Shown here piece after piece: positions 9,273 through 18,574 of a DNA stretch of 53,960 nt. The stretch lies in assembly GCF_003461955.1 (NCBI RefSeq), contig NZ_QTYB01000016.1, positions 22,149 to 76,108 of the forward strand. Direction: 5' to 3'. Position 1 is the stretch's first letter. Each line of letters begins with the position of its first letter. The translations under genes and the position numbers were made by a program. The notes under the pieces were generated by a model, which saw nothing but the letters and a program-made list of their open reading frames with translations, made no database searches and was not told where the DNA came from. The stretch comes from Ruminococcus sp. AM36-2AA. GTDB lineage: Bacteria > Bacillota > Clostridia > Lachnospirales > Lachnospiraceae.

Positions 9273-10858
9273 ATCACCCCATCTTTCTCAAGTATTCTAT
9301 CTGGTGAACTCTCTACTGAAGCAAACTTAAAATATATATCTATTTTCTGCTCTGGATATACATAAATTTTATCAACTAACTCCACAAGCGCTTCTCTGGT
9401 AAGCTGCTTTACCGTTATTCTTCTGCGATTAAAGTGCTCCAACCATATCTTTGTTTCATTGACCGCCGCCCGCTGCCTTTGCTCTTCATGGTTCAGTTCT
9501 GATAATTCTTTTTGATATTTCTGATTCTCTGTTTCATACATCTGTTTTAATTCCAGATATTCCTCTTTGGAAAGTACTTCATCCATAAACTGTTCATATG
9601 CTCGTTTCCGGTATTCCAGATTTCTTTCTATTTTTGCCTGCAATTTTGCAATTTTACCATCCAGTTCCGGCTGTTTCTGTCTGATCTGAGTTTCCAGATT
9701 CTTCATATCCATCTTCATCTGTTTCAATTGCTGGTTGATTGCAAATACAACCAGTTCATCCAGCTTTTCAAATGTAATATGATTCAGCTCACAGTAATTC
9801 TGCCCCTGCTTCTGATGAAAACCACACATATATCCGTCATAGTCTTTATGAGATGCCAGATAACGTTTTCGCATGGCTGTTTTACATTTCCCACAAAAGA
9901 GCAGTCCCACATATTTATGTGGTTCATTGTTTTTATCAAAATAGGAAACTCTGCGCCCCTTTCTTATTTGCTGAACCCTATCAAACTCTTCTTTAGAAAT
10001 GATTGCCTCATGTGCATCCGGCACCAGCTCCATTTCTTCCAGGGGAATTGCCTTTTTGTATTTCAGCTTATAAGACGGTCTTTCATGTTTCCGAATCACA
10101 ACCGCCCCAGTATAGACCGGATTCTTTAAAATTCCACTTACAGTAGACGATGTCCACAGACCTTTTCCCGAATCCCATACATAATTGGTTTTTAAAACTT
10201 CCTTTTTATATTTTGCGGGACAAGGGATTTCATCTTCATTCAAAGTCCTGCAAATAACCGTACAGCCAAATCCATTTTGATACATTCTGTAAATTCTTCG
10301 AACAACCTCGGCTGCATAAGGATCAATTTCCAGATGATTATGAATTGTTTTACTTTTCACATATCCAAAGGGGGGCTGTTTCGGAGTATATTCGCCCATA
10401 CTTCTTTTGGTCTGAATCGTTGTCTTAATCTTTCTGGATGTATCTCTCAAATACATATCATTCAGCAAAGTTTTTATTTCTAACATTTCATCATAAGTTC
10501 CAACGGCTGAATCATAATTATCCAGAATCGAAACAATCCGAATCTGTTTCTCCGGGAAATATTTGCCTAGATAATAGTTGGTATCAATATGTTCTCTTCC
10601 AAGTCGAGATACGTCCTTAAAAATCACCATATTGATAACACCAAGCTCAATATCTGCCAGCATCCTCCGAAATTCAGTTCTTTCAAAATTACTTCCAGAA
10701 GCCCCATCGTCTACATAAACTTTTTTCTCTGCAATATCTTTATTCTCTGCAATATAATCTCTTGCCATCTGAATCTGAGAGTGAATACTATTGCTGTATT
10801 CACCCTCTTTATTTTGCTCTTCAATGGAAATTCGGCAATAAATTCCTGCCTGATACAT
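9269..10858 (-). CDS. large serine recombinase (TnpX-like), first of a pair
   Basis: This 529-residue protein has the same layout as its downstream partner: resolvase domain with 'YCRISIEEQ' (Ser11) and 'DVSRLGREH', recombinase domain with 'NPVYTGAVVIRKHERPSYK', a zinc ribbon 'CGKCKTAM ... CGFHQKQGQNYC', a coiled coil and 'LVELVDKIYVYPEQKIDIYFKF'. The two are clearly paralogous but diverged. Tandem recombinases of this kind may form a heteromeric integrase in which each subunit reads a different half-site; that division of labour is inference. TnpW-like and XRE/NB-ARC/TPR genes lie just upstream, the latter divergently transcribed. Confidence 0.92.
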   Translation of the reverse strand: MYQAGIYCRISIEEQNKEGEYSNSIHSQIQMARDYIAENKDIAEKKVYVDDGASGSNFERTEFRRMLADIELGVINMVIFKDVSRLGREHIDTNYYLGKYFPEKQIRIVSILDNYDSAVGTYDEMLEIKTLLNDMYLRDTSRKIKTTIQTKRSMGEYTPKQPPFGYVKSKTIHNHLEIDPYAAEVVRRIYRMYQNGFGCTVICRTLNEDEIPCPAKYKKEVLKTNYVWDSGKGLWTSSTVSGILKNPVYTGAVVIRKHERPSYKLKYKKAIPLEEMELVPDAHEAIISKEEFDRVQQIRKGRRVSYFDKNNEPHKYVGLLFCGKCKTAMRKRYLASHKDYDGYMCGFHQKQGQNYCELNHITFEKLDELVVFAINQQLKQMKMDMKNLETQIRQKQPELDGKIAKLQAKIERNLEYRKRAYEQFMDEVLSKEEYLELKQMYETENQKYQKELSELNHEEQRQRAAVNETKIWLEHFNRRRITVKQLTREALVELVDKIYVYPEQKIDIYFKFASVESSPDRILEKDGVI

Positions 10859-10934
10859 TCTATCCCTCTTTTCATCGGTCTTGCGTAGTCATTGTCTTTA
10901 ATTGTCTTTATTTTACAACAAGAACTTAAGAAAA

Positions 10935-11102
10935 TCAACCTGCAATTTTTCGTTCAGTAAGATTCTGAATGCACTGGATCAATGTCTTTTCCCCATTAAA
11001 ATGCACTCGAATCTGATATCCTGCATGTTCATAGCTTACATTCTCTTTTTGGATTTCTTTTTTTGTATCCAGAACTTCTACAGAATCAAATAACGTATTC
11101 AT
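10935..11102 (-). CDS. TnpW-like small transposon protein
   Basis: This 55-residue protein starts at 11102 behind AAGGAGG; a longer frame to 11162 lacks a ribosome-binding site. The C-terminal 'YQIRVHFNGEKTLIQCIQNLTERKI' resembles the conserved core of the TnpW family found next to TnpX-like recombinases in Tn4451-type elements (Y-x-V-x-V-H-F ... I-x-x-L-I). It is co-directional with the two recombinases and 76 nt upstream of them. Its role in recombination has not been established. The assignment rests on this short motif and on context. Confidence 0.6.
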   Translation of the reverse strand: MNTLFDSVEVLDTKKEIQKENVSYEHAGYQIRVHFNGEKTLIQCIQNLTERKIAG

Positions 11103-11184
11103 GCTATATGCCTCCTTCAGCATACAGTTCTCTCTACATCCTATGCCGGCAGGATTGTACAAAAGTTCTGTATGAATTGAATTC

Positions 11185-11198
11185 GGCTTTCGAAAGCC
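11185..11198. promoter_or_regulatory. 14-bp perfect palindrome between divergent genes
   Basis: GGCTTTCGAAAGCC is a perfect palindrome in the gap between the TnpW-like gene (minus) and the XRE/NB-ARC/TPR gene (plus). Its position fits an operator controlling the recombinase operon, the divergent gene, or both. The binding protein is unknown. Confidence 0.35.
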
Positions 11199-11301
11199 TG
11201 ATTACATTCTAAAATTATTCTGCACCAATCACATTGAATTGAAATTGACCGCAGATTGAGTTTTTAAGATTCATTTTCTTCCTATACAGTATCAATTCCT
11301 A

Positions 11302-11330
11302 TTGTCCGGAACATTTGTTCGTGTTATAAT
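11302..11330 (+). promoter_or_regulatory. sigma-A promoter of the XRE/NB-ARC/TPR gene
   Basis: TTGTCC (11302-11307) and TATAAT (11325-11330) are spaced by 17 bp, about 50 bp upstream of the TTG start at 11380. The hexamers and spacing are near the housekeeping consensus. Confidence 0.65.
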
Positions 11331-11379
11331 AAAAAGACTTTAAGAATATAAAACACGAAAACCAAAGGAGGGATTTCTG

Positions 11380-13689
11380 TTGGAACGATGTGATTTTTCT
11401 TCTATTAGCACATGCCTAAAAAATCAAATCAGTGAAAGCAATCAGATGAACCAACCTGATTTTTTATACGAATTATTTGAAGATTTTATGAATGATCCGA
11501 TAAATGAAGATTTTTCTATGGATAATGGTCTAATTTGCCGCTGGATAACCGGACAAGCAAAAATCAGTCCCAAAATAACCTCATATTATGCAAAACCCAG
11601 CAATCAGAAAAAACTGGCAACAACCATTCAGCGGAACTTACTTCCCTTAATGGCAGACTGCAACATGGTTATACAGGACATTTACACGTTATTCATACAG
11701 GACGATACGATTTCGGATACAAAAAAGCAGGAACTTGTATCTCTATATAAACCTTCTGATTCAAGGCTGTTGTTTTTAGCAAAAGTACTTTCTTTTGGTA
11801 TGGAACGGCAATTTATTAAACGTGATACAAGAAATCAAAAACTGATTGCAGGAGGTGTTCTATCTCCGATTGTTCTGGATTACATTATGGACAGCGAAGT
11901 CCCAAAACCATGCCGTCATTTTCTAGGAAGAGAAGAAGAACTGGATGAACTCCATACTTTGTTTGAAGAGAACCGACATATATTTCTTTATGGAATTGCC
12001 GGAATTGGAAAAAGCGAGCTTGCTAAAGCCTATGCAAAGCAATACAGAAAACAGTACACCAATATTCTCTATATGGAATACACCGGTAATCTATATCAAG
12101 ATATTGTAGACATGGATTTTATTGATGATCCACCAGAAATCAGTGAGCAGGAACGTTTTCAAAGACATAACCGTTTCTTACGCTCTTTGAAATCTGATAC
12201 ACTGCTGATCATAGACAATTTTAATGTCACATCCACACAGGACAGTTGCCTGTCAGTCGTATTAAAATACCGTTGCCGGGTTTTATTTACAACCAGAAGC
12301 CAACTGTCTGAATACTGTAGTTTTCAATTAAAAGAACTGAAAGATATACCCACTCTTTTTCAACTGACATCTGTATTTTATTCAGAAGCAGAGGAAAACC
12401 GGGCAATCGTAGAAAAAATCATAGAAACTGTACACTACCATACTTTTGCTGTCGAACTGGCAGCCAAACTTCTGGAAAATGGAATTTTAACTCCAGAGCA
12501 ATTATTGATAAAACTTCAAGAGGAAAAGGCTTCTCTTCATAATGAAGATAAGATTAAAGTAATGAAAGATGGTCAGAGCAAAAAAGCCACCTATTACAAC
12601 CATATCCATACCCTGTTTTCGTTATACTCCTTATCACGGAAACAGCAGGATATTATGTGCAATATGTGTTTTATGCCTTCATCTGGTATTTCTGCCCGTA
12701 TATTTTCCAAATGGCTGGAGCTGCCTACTTTAAATGACGTGAATGATCTGATCGAGACAGGTTTTGTACAGTCAAGTCTCCGGCATACTATTTCTCTGCA
12801 TCCAATGATTCAGGAAATTGCAGTTTCCGAGACCGCACCTTCTGTTACAAGCTGCCACACGTTATTGGATTCTCTGCAAAAAATATGTTTGATGCATGGC
12901 ATTGAAGTTAGCTATTATAAAAAATTATTTCAAACAGTAGAAAACATCATGCTTTTCATTGAAAAGGACGATATTCCCCAATACCTGTTATTTTTAGAAG
13001 ATGTTTTTCCATATATGGAGAAGTACCACTATCAAAAGGGTATGAAAAAAATCATCCAGGAACTACAGCATTTTATAAAAGCAAATACTTACGGGACTGC
13101 ATCTGACCGTGCCTTACTATTGGATTATCAGGCAACTCTGGAACCCAAAACAGAAAAAGCGATAAAATTAGAAAAAGAAGCACTTGCTCAAATAAAAGAA
13201 ACCACAAAAGAAAATGCCCACCTGGTTTCCAACCTCCATTCCAATCTTGGAGGGCTTTACCGAATCAACGGACAACTTGATCTCGCTAAAAGGCACATGA
13301 AAATGGGTATCTCTCTTTTACAACAATACCAGCTTCTTTATACTAATGACAGTATTCCTCAGATTAATAATTATGCTGTCCTCTTAATTGAAATACAAGA
13401 ACCTGACCTTGCCCTGTCTGCTCTTCAGAAATTAGCACAGATTATCAAAGAATATAATTCAAACCACTGTTTGGATTATGCCCAGGTACAGGAATCCCTT
13501 GGAAGTATCTGCCTGATCACTGCAAATATTTCGCAAGCGAAAACCCATTTTAAAAAAGCCTTGAAAATTTATGAGGATATATGGGCAGACGAACCCGAAT
13601 TGATTGAAGAAAAATATCAAGCAATTCAAGAATTGTATCCACAAGCTGGAATTGCTCTGGCAAAAAGTATTCTTCTCACCAAGCACTAA
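11380..13689 (+). CDS. STAND NTPase: XRE-like N-terminus, NB-ARC core, TPR-like C-terminus
   Basis: This 769-residue protein uses a TTG start seven bases after AAAGGAGGG. Residues about 45-75 ('LICRWITGQAKISPKITSYY') look like an XRE-type helix-turn-helix. 'FLGREEELDEL' leads into an NB-ARC domain with Walker A GIAGIGKSE (about 205-213) and Walker B 'TLLIIDNF' (about 271-278). The sensor-like 'LLFTTRSQL' and the winged-helix-like 'LSLYSLSRKQQDIMC' follow. From about residue 585 the sequence is helical and TPR-like ('NLHSNLGGLYRINGQLDLAKRHMK'). Such proteins act as ligand-gated switches. It may regulate the element or serve as an antiphage sensor; no effector nuclease domain is visible. Confidence 0.8.
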   Translation: MERCDFSSISTCLKNQISESNQMNQPDFLYELFEDFMNDPINEDFSMDNGLICRWITGQAKISPKITSYYAKPSNQKKLATTIQRNLLPLMADCNMVIQDIYTLFIQDDTISDTKKQELVSLYKPSDSRLLFLAKVLSFGMERQFIKRDTRNQKLIAGGVLSPIVLDYIMDSEVPKPCRHFLGREEELDELHTLFEENRHIFLYGIAGIGKSELAKAYAKQYRKQYTNILYMEYTGNLYQDIVDMDFIDDPPEISEQERFQRHNRFLRSLKSDTLLIIDNFNVTSTQDSCLSVVLKYRCRVLFTTRSQLSEYCSFQLKELKDIPTLFQLTSVFYSEAEENRAIVEKIIETVHYHTFAVELAAKLLENGILTPEQLLIKLQEEKASLHNEDKIKVMKDGQSKKATYYNHIHTLFSLYSLSRKQQDIMCNMCFMPSSGISARIFSKWLELPTLNDVNDLIETGFVQSSLRHTISLHPMIQEIAVSETAPSVTSCHTLLDSLQKICLMHGIEVSYYKKLFQTVENIMLFIEKDDIPQYLLFLEDVFPYMEKYHYQKGMKKIIQELQHFIKANTYGTASDRALLLDYQATLEPKTEKAIKLEKEALAQIKETTKENAHLVSNLHSNLGGLYRINGQLDLAKRHMKMGISLLQQYQLLYTNDSIPQINNYAVLLIEIQEPDLALSALQKLAQIIKEYNSNHCLDYAQVQESLGSICLITANISQAKTHFKKALKIYEDIWADEPELIEEKYQAIQELYPQAGIALAKSILLTKH

Positions 13690-13728
13690 CGGTTCCTACA
13701 AACACTTGTAAAATATATTGCCTCAATA

Positions 13729-13811
13729 ATGTAAACGCCTAGTTTTGAGATACACTCCAAGACTAGGCGCTTGTCCATTTCCATTTTTTCTTAGACATGG
13801 AGCGTTTACAT
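13729..13811. repeat. nested inverted repeats in the 336-nt gap before the RiPP operon end
   Basis: Outer arms ATGTAAACGC (13729-13738) and GCGTTTACAT (13802-13811) enclose CGCCTAGT (13736-13743) paired with ACTAGGCG (13762-13769). Outer and inner arms share bases, so the two pairings are mutually exclusive. The site lies between the convergent XRE/NB-ARC/TPR gene and the ABC exporter gene, where a terminator is expected, but no long T run follows. The rest of the gap shows no gene. Confidence 0.5.
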
Positions 13812-14025
13812 AAGGATCACTTTTCTTTTTTTGACACTTTTCGCTCCTCCTATCTCAAATTTTTTATAGTCTAGGTATATTGCCTTCATCAATGCCTGAG
13901 AACTTGTAAATATGCTCCTCTGCTTGTTCAATCTGCGATACATTACAATCATCTCGTCATCAACCTACTGTTTGATACAATATGTCAAATGCATAGTGGC
14001 TCAGTTCTATTAGAAATTTATATCT

Positions 14026-15711
14026 CTAACTCCGCACCAATTCTAAAATTCCTTTTGAAAGGCGATATACTTTATCAACACTTTCCAGTTCTTTATACTT
14101 ATGCGTAATAAAAACGATAGTCTTATTTTTTAATTCACTATGTAATAACTCACGTAAAGCTTCATTTGATTCAACATCAAATCCTTCTGTAGCCTCATCC
14201 ATAAGTAAAATGTCTGCATTTTTCAGCAGAGCCCTAGCTACAGCTATCTTTTGTCTTTCTCCTCCAGAAAGTTTTGCACCATCTTGTCCAATTTTTTGTC
14301 CAAATCCATGATCCAATTTTTCAATAAAACCTAAAGCACCACTTTTTCTACATGCTTCAACAACTGCATCTCTTGACGCCTTTCCATCGATATTAACATT
14401 CTCCTCTATAGTCCCTTGGAATAGATATGGTCTTTGGCTTATAACCGCAATTCTATTTCTCATATCTTGTATATCCATCAATTCCACAGGAGCTCCATAC
14501 AATTTTATTATTCCTTTTTGTGGCCGGTAGAATCCCGCCAAAAGGTTCAAAAGTGTTGATTTGCCACTTCCATTTTCTCCTACGATCGCAATTCGTTCCC
14601 CTTTTTTTACACATAGTGAAATACCATTTAAAATAGGGTGTCCTGGTTCATAACCAAAGACAAGATTTTTTACTTCAAAAACCATATCCCTATCTTGATA
14701 AATTTTCTCAGGTTTCATTTCACATAATTTCATTTCCAATTCTTCCGGTTGTCCCCATAACTCAAAAAGACGTTTTGCCGATGGCTCAATTTGCGCAAAA
14801 TAATATTTAATGTTTATCAATGCTGAAATTGGATTTACAACATATGCACTATATGTAATAAAAGCAAATGCTCCGCCTATAGTGAATTCTCCTTTTATTA
14901 TAAAAAGCCCACTTAATATATATAATAACGCATTTACAACCGTGTCTATTACTACAACACTGACAGTACTATATTCATCTAGCATTGCGTTCTTTTTATA
15001 TGAATCCATCAAATCTTTTTGCAGACCTTCAAATTGAGATTTTTTTACCTGAAACAGATTCCAGAGCTTCATTTCATGAATTCCATTTATACACTCGGCA
15101 AACCAACTCATAAACTTTCGTTTATCCTCAATCCACTGTTCAAACACTTCCCGTTTCTTGTTTGCACAATAGGACACTATTATAAATTTCAGTGGAATAA
15201 TTGCTTCTATCAATATTGCTAATTTCCAGTCTAATAAGGACAGCCCAACTACTCCTCCTATTATTTGGAGAATTGATGATATAGAAAACTGAGTAATCTG
15301 ATCCACAACAGATGACACATTATCAATATCCATACCAATTGTATTTATAATCTCTGCACTTCCTCTTTCAGCAAAATACTGTATTTTCATCCTATTGATT
15401 TTCCAGTAAGTCTTTTTATAGAGAGAATGTGTAAACTGATTATGTACATTTGAAAATAATTTTGTTTGGATTATATTTAACTCTTGCTGGGTTAAAGAAA
15501 TTATTATTAATATAACAGAAAATAAAAGAATGTATTTCATGTTTTTCTGCAATATACCACAATCTGTTATTTGTCTTATAAGCAGTGGGTGTATAAACGT
15601 TATGAATGATGAACCCAAAAGGCAACAGATAATCCCTGGAAAATACTTTTTATATTCACACAACATTTTACAAATTCGATACCATGTTTTCCCATTTTCT
15701 CTCATATCCAA
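14026..15711 (-). CDS. ABC exporter (fused membrane and ATPase domains) of the RiPP cluster
   Basis: This 561-residue half-transporter has six predicted membrane helices in the first 300 residues. Its ATPase has Walker A GENGSGKST (about 377-385), signature LSGGERQKIAVARALL (about 480) and Walker B ILLMDEATEGFD (about 499). It lacks the N-terminal C39 peptidase domain of bacteriocin exporters such as PCATs; the separate subtilisin-like gene just upstream could supply leader cleavage instead. TTG at 15711 sits seven bases after GAGG and is the preferred start; an ATG at 15705 is the alternative. It is the last gene of the minus-strand RiPP operon and presumably exports the mature peptide. Confidence 0.85.
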   Translation of the reverse strand: MDMRENGKTWYRICKMLCEYKKYFPGIICCLLGSSFITFIHPLLIRQITDCGILQKNMKYILLFSVILIIISLTQQELNIIQTKLFSNVHNQFTHSLYKKTYWKINRMKIQYFAERGSAEIINTIGMDIDNVSSVVDQITQFSISSILQIIGGVVGLSLLDWKLAILIEAIIPLKFIIVSYCANKKREVFEQWIEDKRKFMSWFAECINGIHEMKLWNLFQVKKSQFEGLQKDLMDSYKKNAMLDEYSTVSVVVIDTVVNALLYILSGLFIIKGEFTIGGAFAFITYSAYVVNPISALINIKYYFAQIEPSAKRLFELWGQPEELEMKLCEMKPEKIYQDRDMVFEVKNLVFGYEPGHPILNGISLCVKKGERIAIVGENGSGKSTLLNLLAGFYRPQKGIIKLYGAPVELMDIQDMRNRIAVISQRPYLFQGTIEENVNIDGKASRDAVVEACRKSGALGFIEKLDHGFGQKIGQDGAKLSGGERQKIAVARALLKNADILLMDEATEGFDVESNEALRELLHSELKNKTIVFITHKYKELESVDKVYRLSKGILELVRS

Positions 15712-15730
15712 TTGCCATCCTCACTATTCG

Positions 15731-16825
15731 TTAAGCAAAATATTGACAAACAAGCTCATATATATCCTCTATATTGTAAGTTATTCCTATTCGATCTTCT
15801 GCATACAATTCATACATATTATTTTTACGCACAATATACATATCTATATCTGATGCCTTACTACTTTCAAATATTTCTTCCTCTTGATTCAAAAGAATAA
15901 TATCAGGTTCATAAGCTATATATACTGTATAAAGGATATCGTTCAATGACTCATTGGAATCGTCATAATATTCTAAAGGAATTACATTTTCATCTAAAGG
16001 ATTTTTCTGCAGATTTATTGCGTAATAACCGTTCTGACTAAACATCACTTTTAGCTGTATCATTTCCTCGTAATCTAAATCAATACCGGCAATTACCGGT
16101 ATCTCTATATTGGTTTTATCCCTTATTACATTTTCTAGTATATCCGGATAATCAGATTTATGCGTTGCTATAGTCATCAAAAAGTCCATAACATCATCAA
16201 ATCCTGCTGTGGGCTTTCTGTTTAAATATGTAGCAATATGTCCAGTGACAACAGGAGCCGCATAACTATTGGCTTGATTTACGATCCCATTCCACGAAAA
16301 ATTTGCTATAATAGAATTCTCAATATTATAACCTTTTTGTTCTTGAAACAGAATTTGACCATTTCCCAAAAGACCATAACGATCCTGCCTGACACCAAAA
16401 ACACCTGGATATGCAGCTGGATAAGTCTTTATATTTCTGTTATGATATGCTGCTACTATAATCGCATCAGCATCAAGTAATCTTTTTATTTGAATCCATA
16501 AGGGTTTAATATCAAAATAATTGATTGTTCCAAGACTCATGTGAATTAACTTTATTTTATTTTGAATACACCATTCCAAAGCTTCCAGCAAAACTGTGAT
16601 CTGTGTTGTTCCTGCAGAGTCAGTCACATTCAAGTCCCATAATTCTATATCACTACATATGCTTGTGATAATTCCGACGCATACAGCGCCATGGAATGAT
16701 TTATCGTCTTTATACTCACTTGGATCGCATTTAGAAGCCAAAAAAGATTTATGAACAATCCTTTGACTCCTGTTATTTCTCATATGATAAGGTATACCGT
16801 TATCAATCAATGCGAGCTTAATCAT
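15731..16825 (-). CDS. subtilisin-like (S8) peptidase of the RiPP cluster
   Basis: This 364-residue cytoplasmic-looking protein has no signal peptide. The triad is visible as Asp8 ('ALIDNG'), His45 ('FHGAVCVG') and Ser187 ('NSYAAPVVTGHIA', replacing the usual GTSxAxP), with Asn129 in 'AAYHNRN' as the likely oxyanion residue. After about 210 residues comes a C-terminal domain of some 150 residues with no recognised fold. The ATG at 16825 follows AGGAA. Small S8 peptidases occur in Clo7bot/CcpM-type clusters and are the best candidates for removing the leader of the precursor encoded 1.8 kb upstream in the operon. The loss of the G-T before the serine is unusual and might tune specificity. Confidence 0.8.
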   Translation of the reverse strand: MIKLALIDNGIPYHMRNNRSQRIVHKSFLASKCDPSEYKDDKSFHGAVCVGIITSICSDIELWDLNVTDSAGTTQITVLLEALEWCIQNKIKLIHMSLGTINYFDIKPLWIQIKRLLDADAIIVAAYHNRNIKTYPAAYPGVFGVRQDRYGLLGNGQILFQEQKGYNIENSIIANFSWNGIVNQANSYAAPVVTGHIATYLNRKPTAGFDDVMDFLMTIATHKSDYPDILENVIRDKTNIEIPVIAGIDLDYEEMIQLKVMFSQNGYYAINLQKNPLDENVIPLEYYDDSNESLNDILYTVYIAYEPDIILLNQEEEIFESSKASDIDMYIVRKNNMYELYAEDRIGITYNIEDIYELVCQYFA

Positions 16826-16940
16826 TTGCACTATTCCTATTCTTACCTGTTATATATCCAAGCCAAATATCGCATATTTATTATTCTCATGATAAACCTT
16901 GTAATTCTATGGTCAATAAAAATTCAAGTGTCGCTGAACC

Positions 16941-18461
16941 CTAATATGCTTCTCCAATCACACTGCCATCATAAGCATTGATCACATAAGAAAGCTCCTG
17001 TAGAGAATTTCCACCAATACTTTCCCTGACAGTAAAAATCCATGCTGGAACCAACCATGCGTGTTTCGGCTCCTGATAGGCTGTGGTATAAGTATACTGC
17101 AATTTTGCGTTTACCACATCATACTCCAGTGCGGTAGTGTCGTTGGCAGACTGGCCTTTTCCGGAATACCAATAAAAAATCTGATCTGTCAGCTTTGCCT
17201 GTATTTTTTCAAAAGGCAGAAGCTTTGTATTTTCCGTCACCGTACAGACTTCTTCCGATATCCCATCCCATTTAAAATATTTAATTCCTTCCTCTGTTAT
17301 CAGAATAGAGATTGTTTCTACCTGGAACGGAGGCACATAACTATCCACTGTTTCTTCCGCAACCACGCCATCAGGAACTGAAGTAATACCCTCTACACTT
17401 TTCGAAAAACAATACAGATATCCCGGTAATCCTCTATCCAGATCTCCCTGCCACAAAGCATCACTACCAAGTCCCAGACCATTGCGCTCTGAACATGCGC
17501 CATTCGGGAACCACACGGTACGATCAGAATCTACAAGGCCCATTCCATCGATACCTAAATCCTCTAAAACTTGTTCTGCCTGTTCCTTTCCATCTTCCTC
17601 TGTAAAGGTGATCTTGTCCATGCACTTTCGATACGCATCTGCCAGTTCATGAAATTTCTCTGTATAGCCGTTGGTATCCATGCCAAAGCTACTGTAATAC
17701 TCACTCTGCATTTCCTCAGTTTCTATTGTTTCTTCTTCTATAAAATTAGAACCCTCCATCCAGAGAAAACTACTGTCATTGTCAATTTCCTGATTATACC
17801 GCTCTGCTTCTATATATGCCTTCCTGTCCTCGCCCACATCTGCAGTAAAATAATCCTCTGTATCTGTGTTTTCCAATTCAGTACTCATCCAACTCCGTGC
17901 CGCTTCCACACCGTGATCCTCTGTTTTTTTTTGAAATTTTATCTCCATCTTTTCCGGTGCAGACGCTTCATCCGGTGCAAGCTCCATCCCCTCTCGGGTT
18001 GCGTTTTGAATCCCTGCAATCGATGTAGAATATGCTGATTGCAAGTAACTTCCTTCCTTGCTGGAAATCCTGTCTAACACTTCCTGATACGCATCCTTTG
18101 TCACCATCTGTGGCATATATAGTTCCTCACCGTCCGTAAAATAATCAATCAATCCATTCAGTTCTTCCTGCGTTAACTCGTGATTTTGCATCTCTATGAC
18201 TGGAAGATTGCCAATGCTTTGTTCGCCCAACTTAATATCTGCCTGGATAACCACACGGTCGTTGCTTTTCTTTTCTTCAAATTTCCAATGCGTTGGAACA
18301 TTTGTCTCTCTCTTTTCTCCTTTTTTAAGAGGTTCACAGACAGCCGCCTCGCTAATCCCATCCACTTTGCTGACTACCGAACTCTCCTCTGGTGTTTCCT
18401 GACAGCTGGAAAGAATAATACACAACGCACCTACCATAATTGCTAGAACACTTTTTTTCAT
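16941..18461 (-). CDS. secreted lipoprotein of unknown function in the RiPP operon
   Basis: This 506-residue protein has a lipoprotein signal (KKSVLAIMVGALCIILSSC) with lipobox LSSC, so it should be anchored outside the membrane. The start at 18461 is set by GGAGG four bases upstream; a longer frame from 18500 would place residues before the signal. The rest is acidic, soluble, and ends with 'AWLVPAWIFTVRES ... YVINAYDGSVIGEA', a PepSY-like motif seen in clostridial lipoproteins that process or guard secreted products. It lies directly downstream of the precursor hairpin. Immunity, chaperoning or scavenging of the peptide are possible; none is demonstrated. Confidence 0.75.
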   Translation of the reverse strand: MKKSVLAIMVGALCIILSSCQETPEESSVVSKVDGISEAAVCEPLKKGEKRETNVPTHWKFEEKKSNDRVVIQADIKLGEQSIGNLPVIEMQNHELTQEELNGLIDYFTDGEELYMPQMVTKDAYQEVLDRISSKEGSYLQSAYSTSIAGIQNATREGMELAPDEASAPEKMEIKFQKKTEDHGVEAARSWMSTELENTDTEDYFTADVGEDRKAYIEAERYNQEIDNDSSFLWMEGSNFIEEETIETEEMQSEYYSSFGMDTNGYTEKFHELADAYRKCMDKITFTEEDGKEQAEQVLEDLGIDGMGLVDSDRTVWFPNGACSERNGLGLGSDALWQGDLDRGLPGYLYCFSKSVEGITSVPDGVVAEETVDSYVPPFQVETISILITEEGIKYFKWDGISEEVCTVTENTKLLPFEKIQAKLTDQIFYWYSGKGQSANDTTALEYDVVNAKLQYTYTTAYQEPKHAWLVPAWIFTVRESIGGNSLQELSYVINAYDGSVIGEAY

Positions 18462-18574
18462 TTTTCCTCCATATATCTTATAGAATTGTCGCTTTTTCAC
18501 GAAACTTCAATTATAAACTCTTTAACTTATAAATACCTTCCTGACACTATTAACGTTTTCGTATATTTTTTAGA

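Noticed and set aside
11380..13689. Calling the STAND protein a confirmed antiphage (Avs-like) system
   Set aside because: No nuclease, protease or membrane effector domain is visible, so only the fold is claimed.
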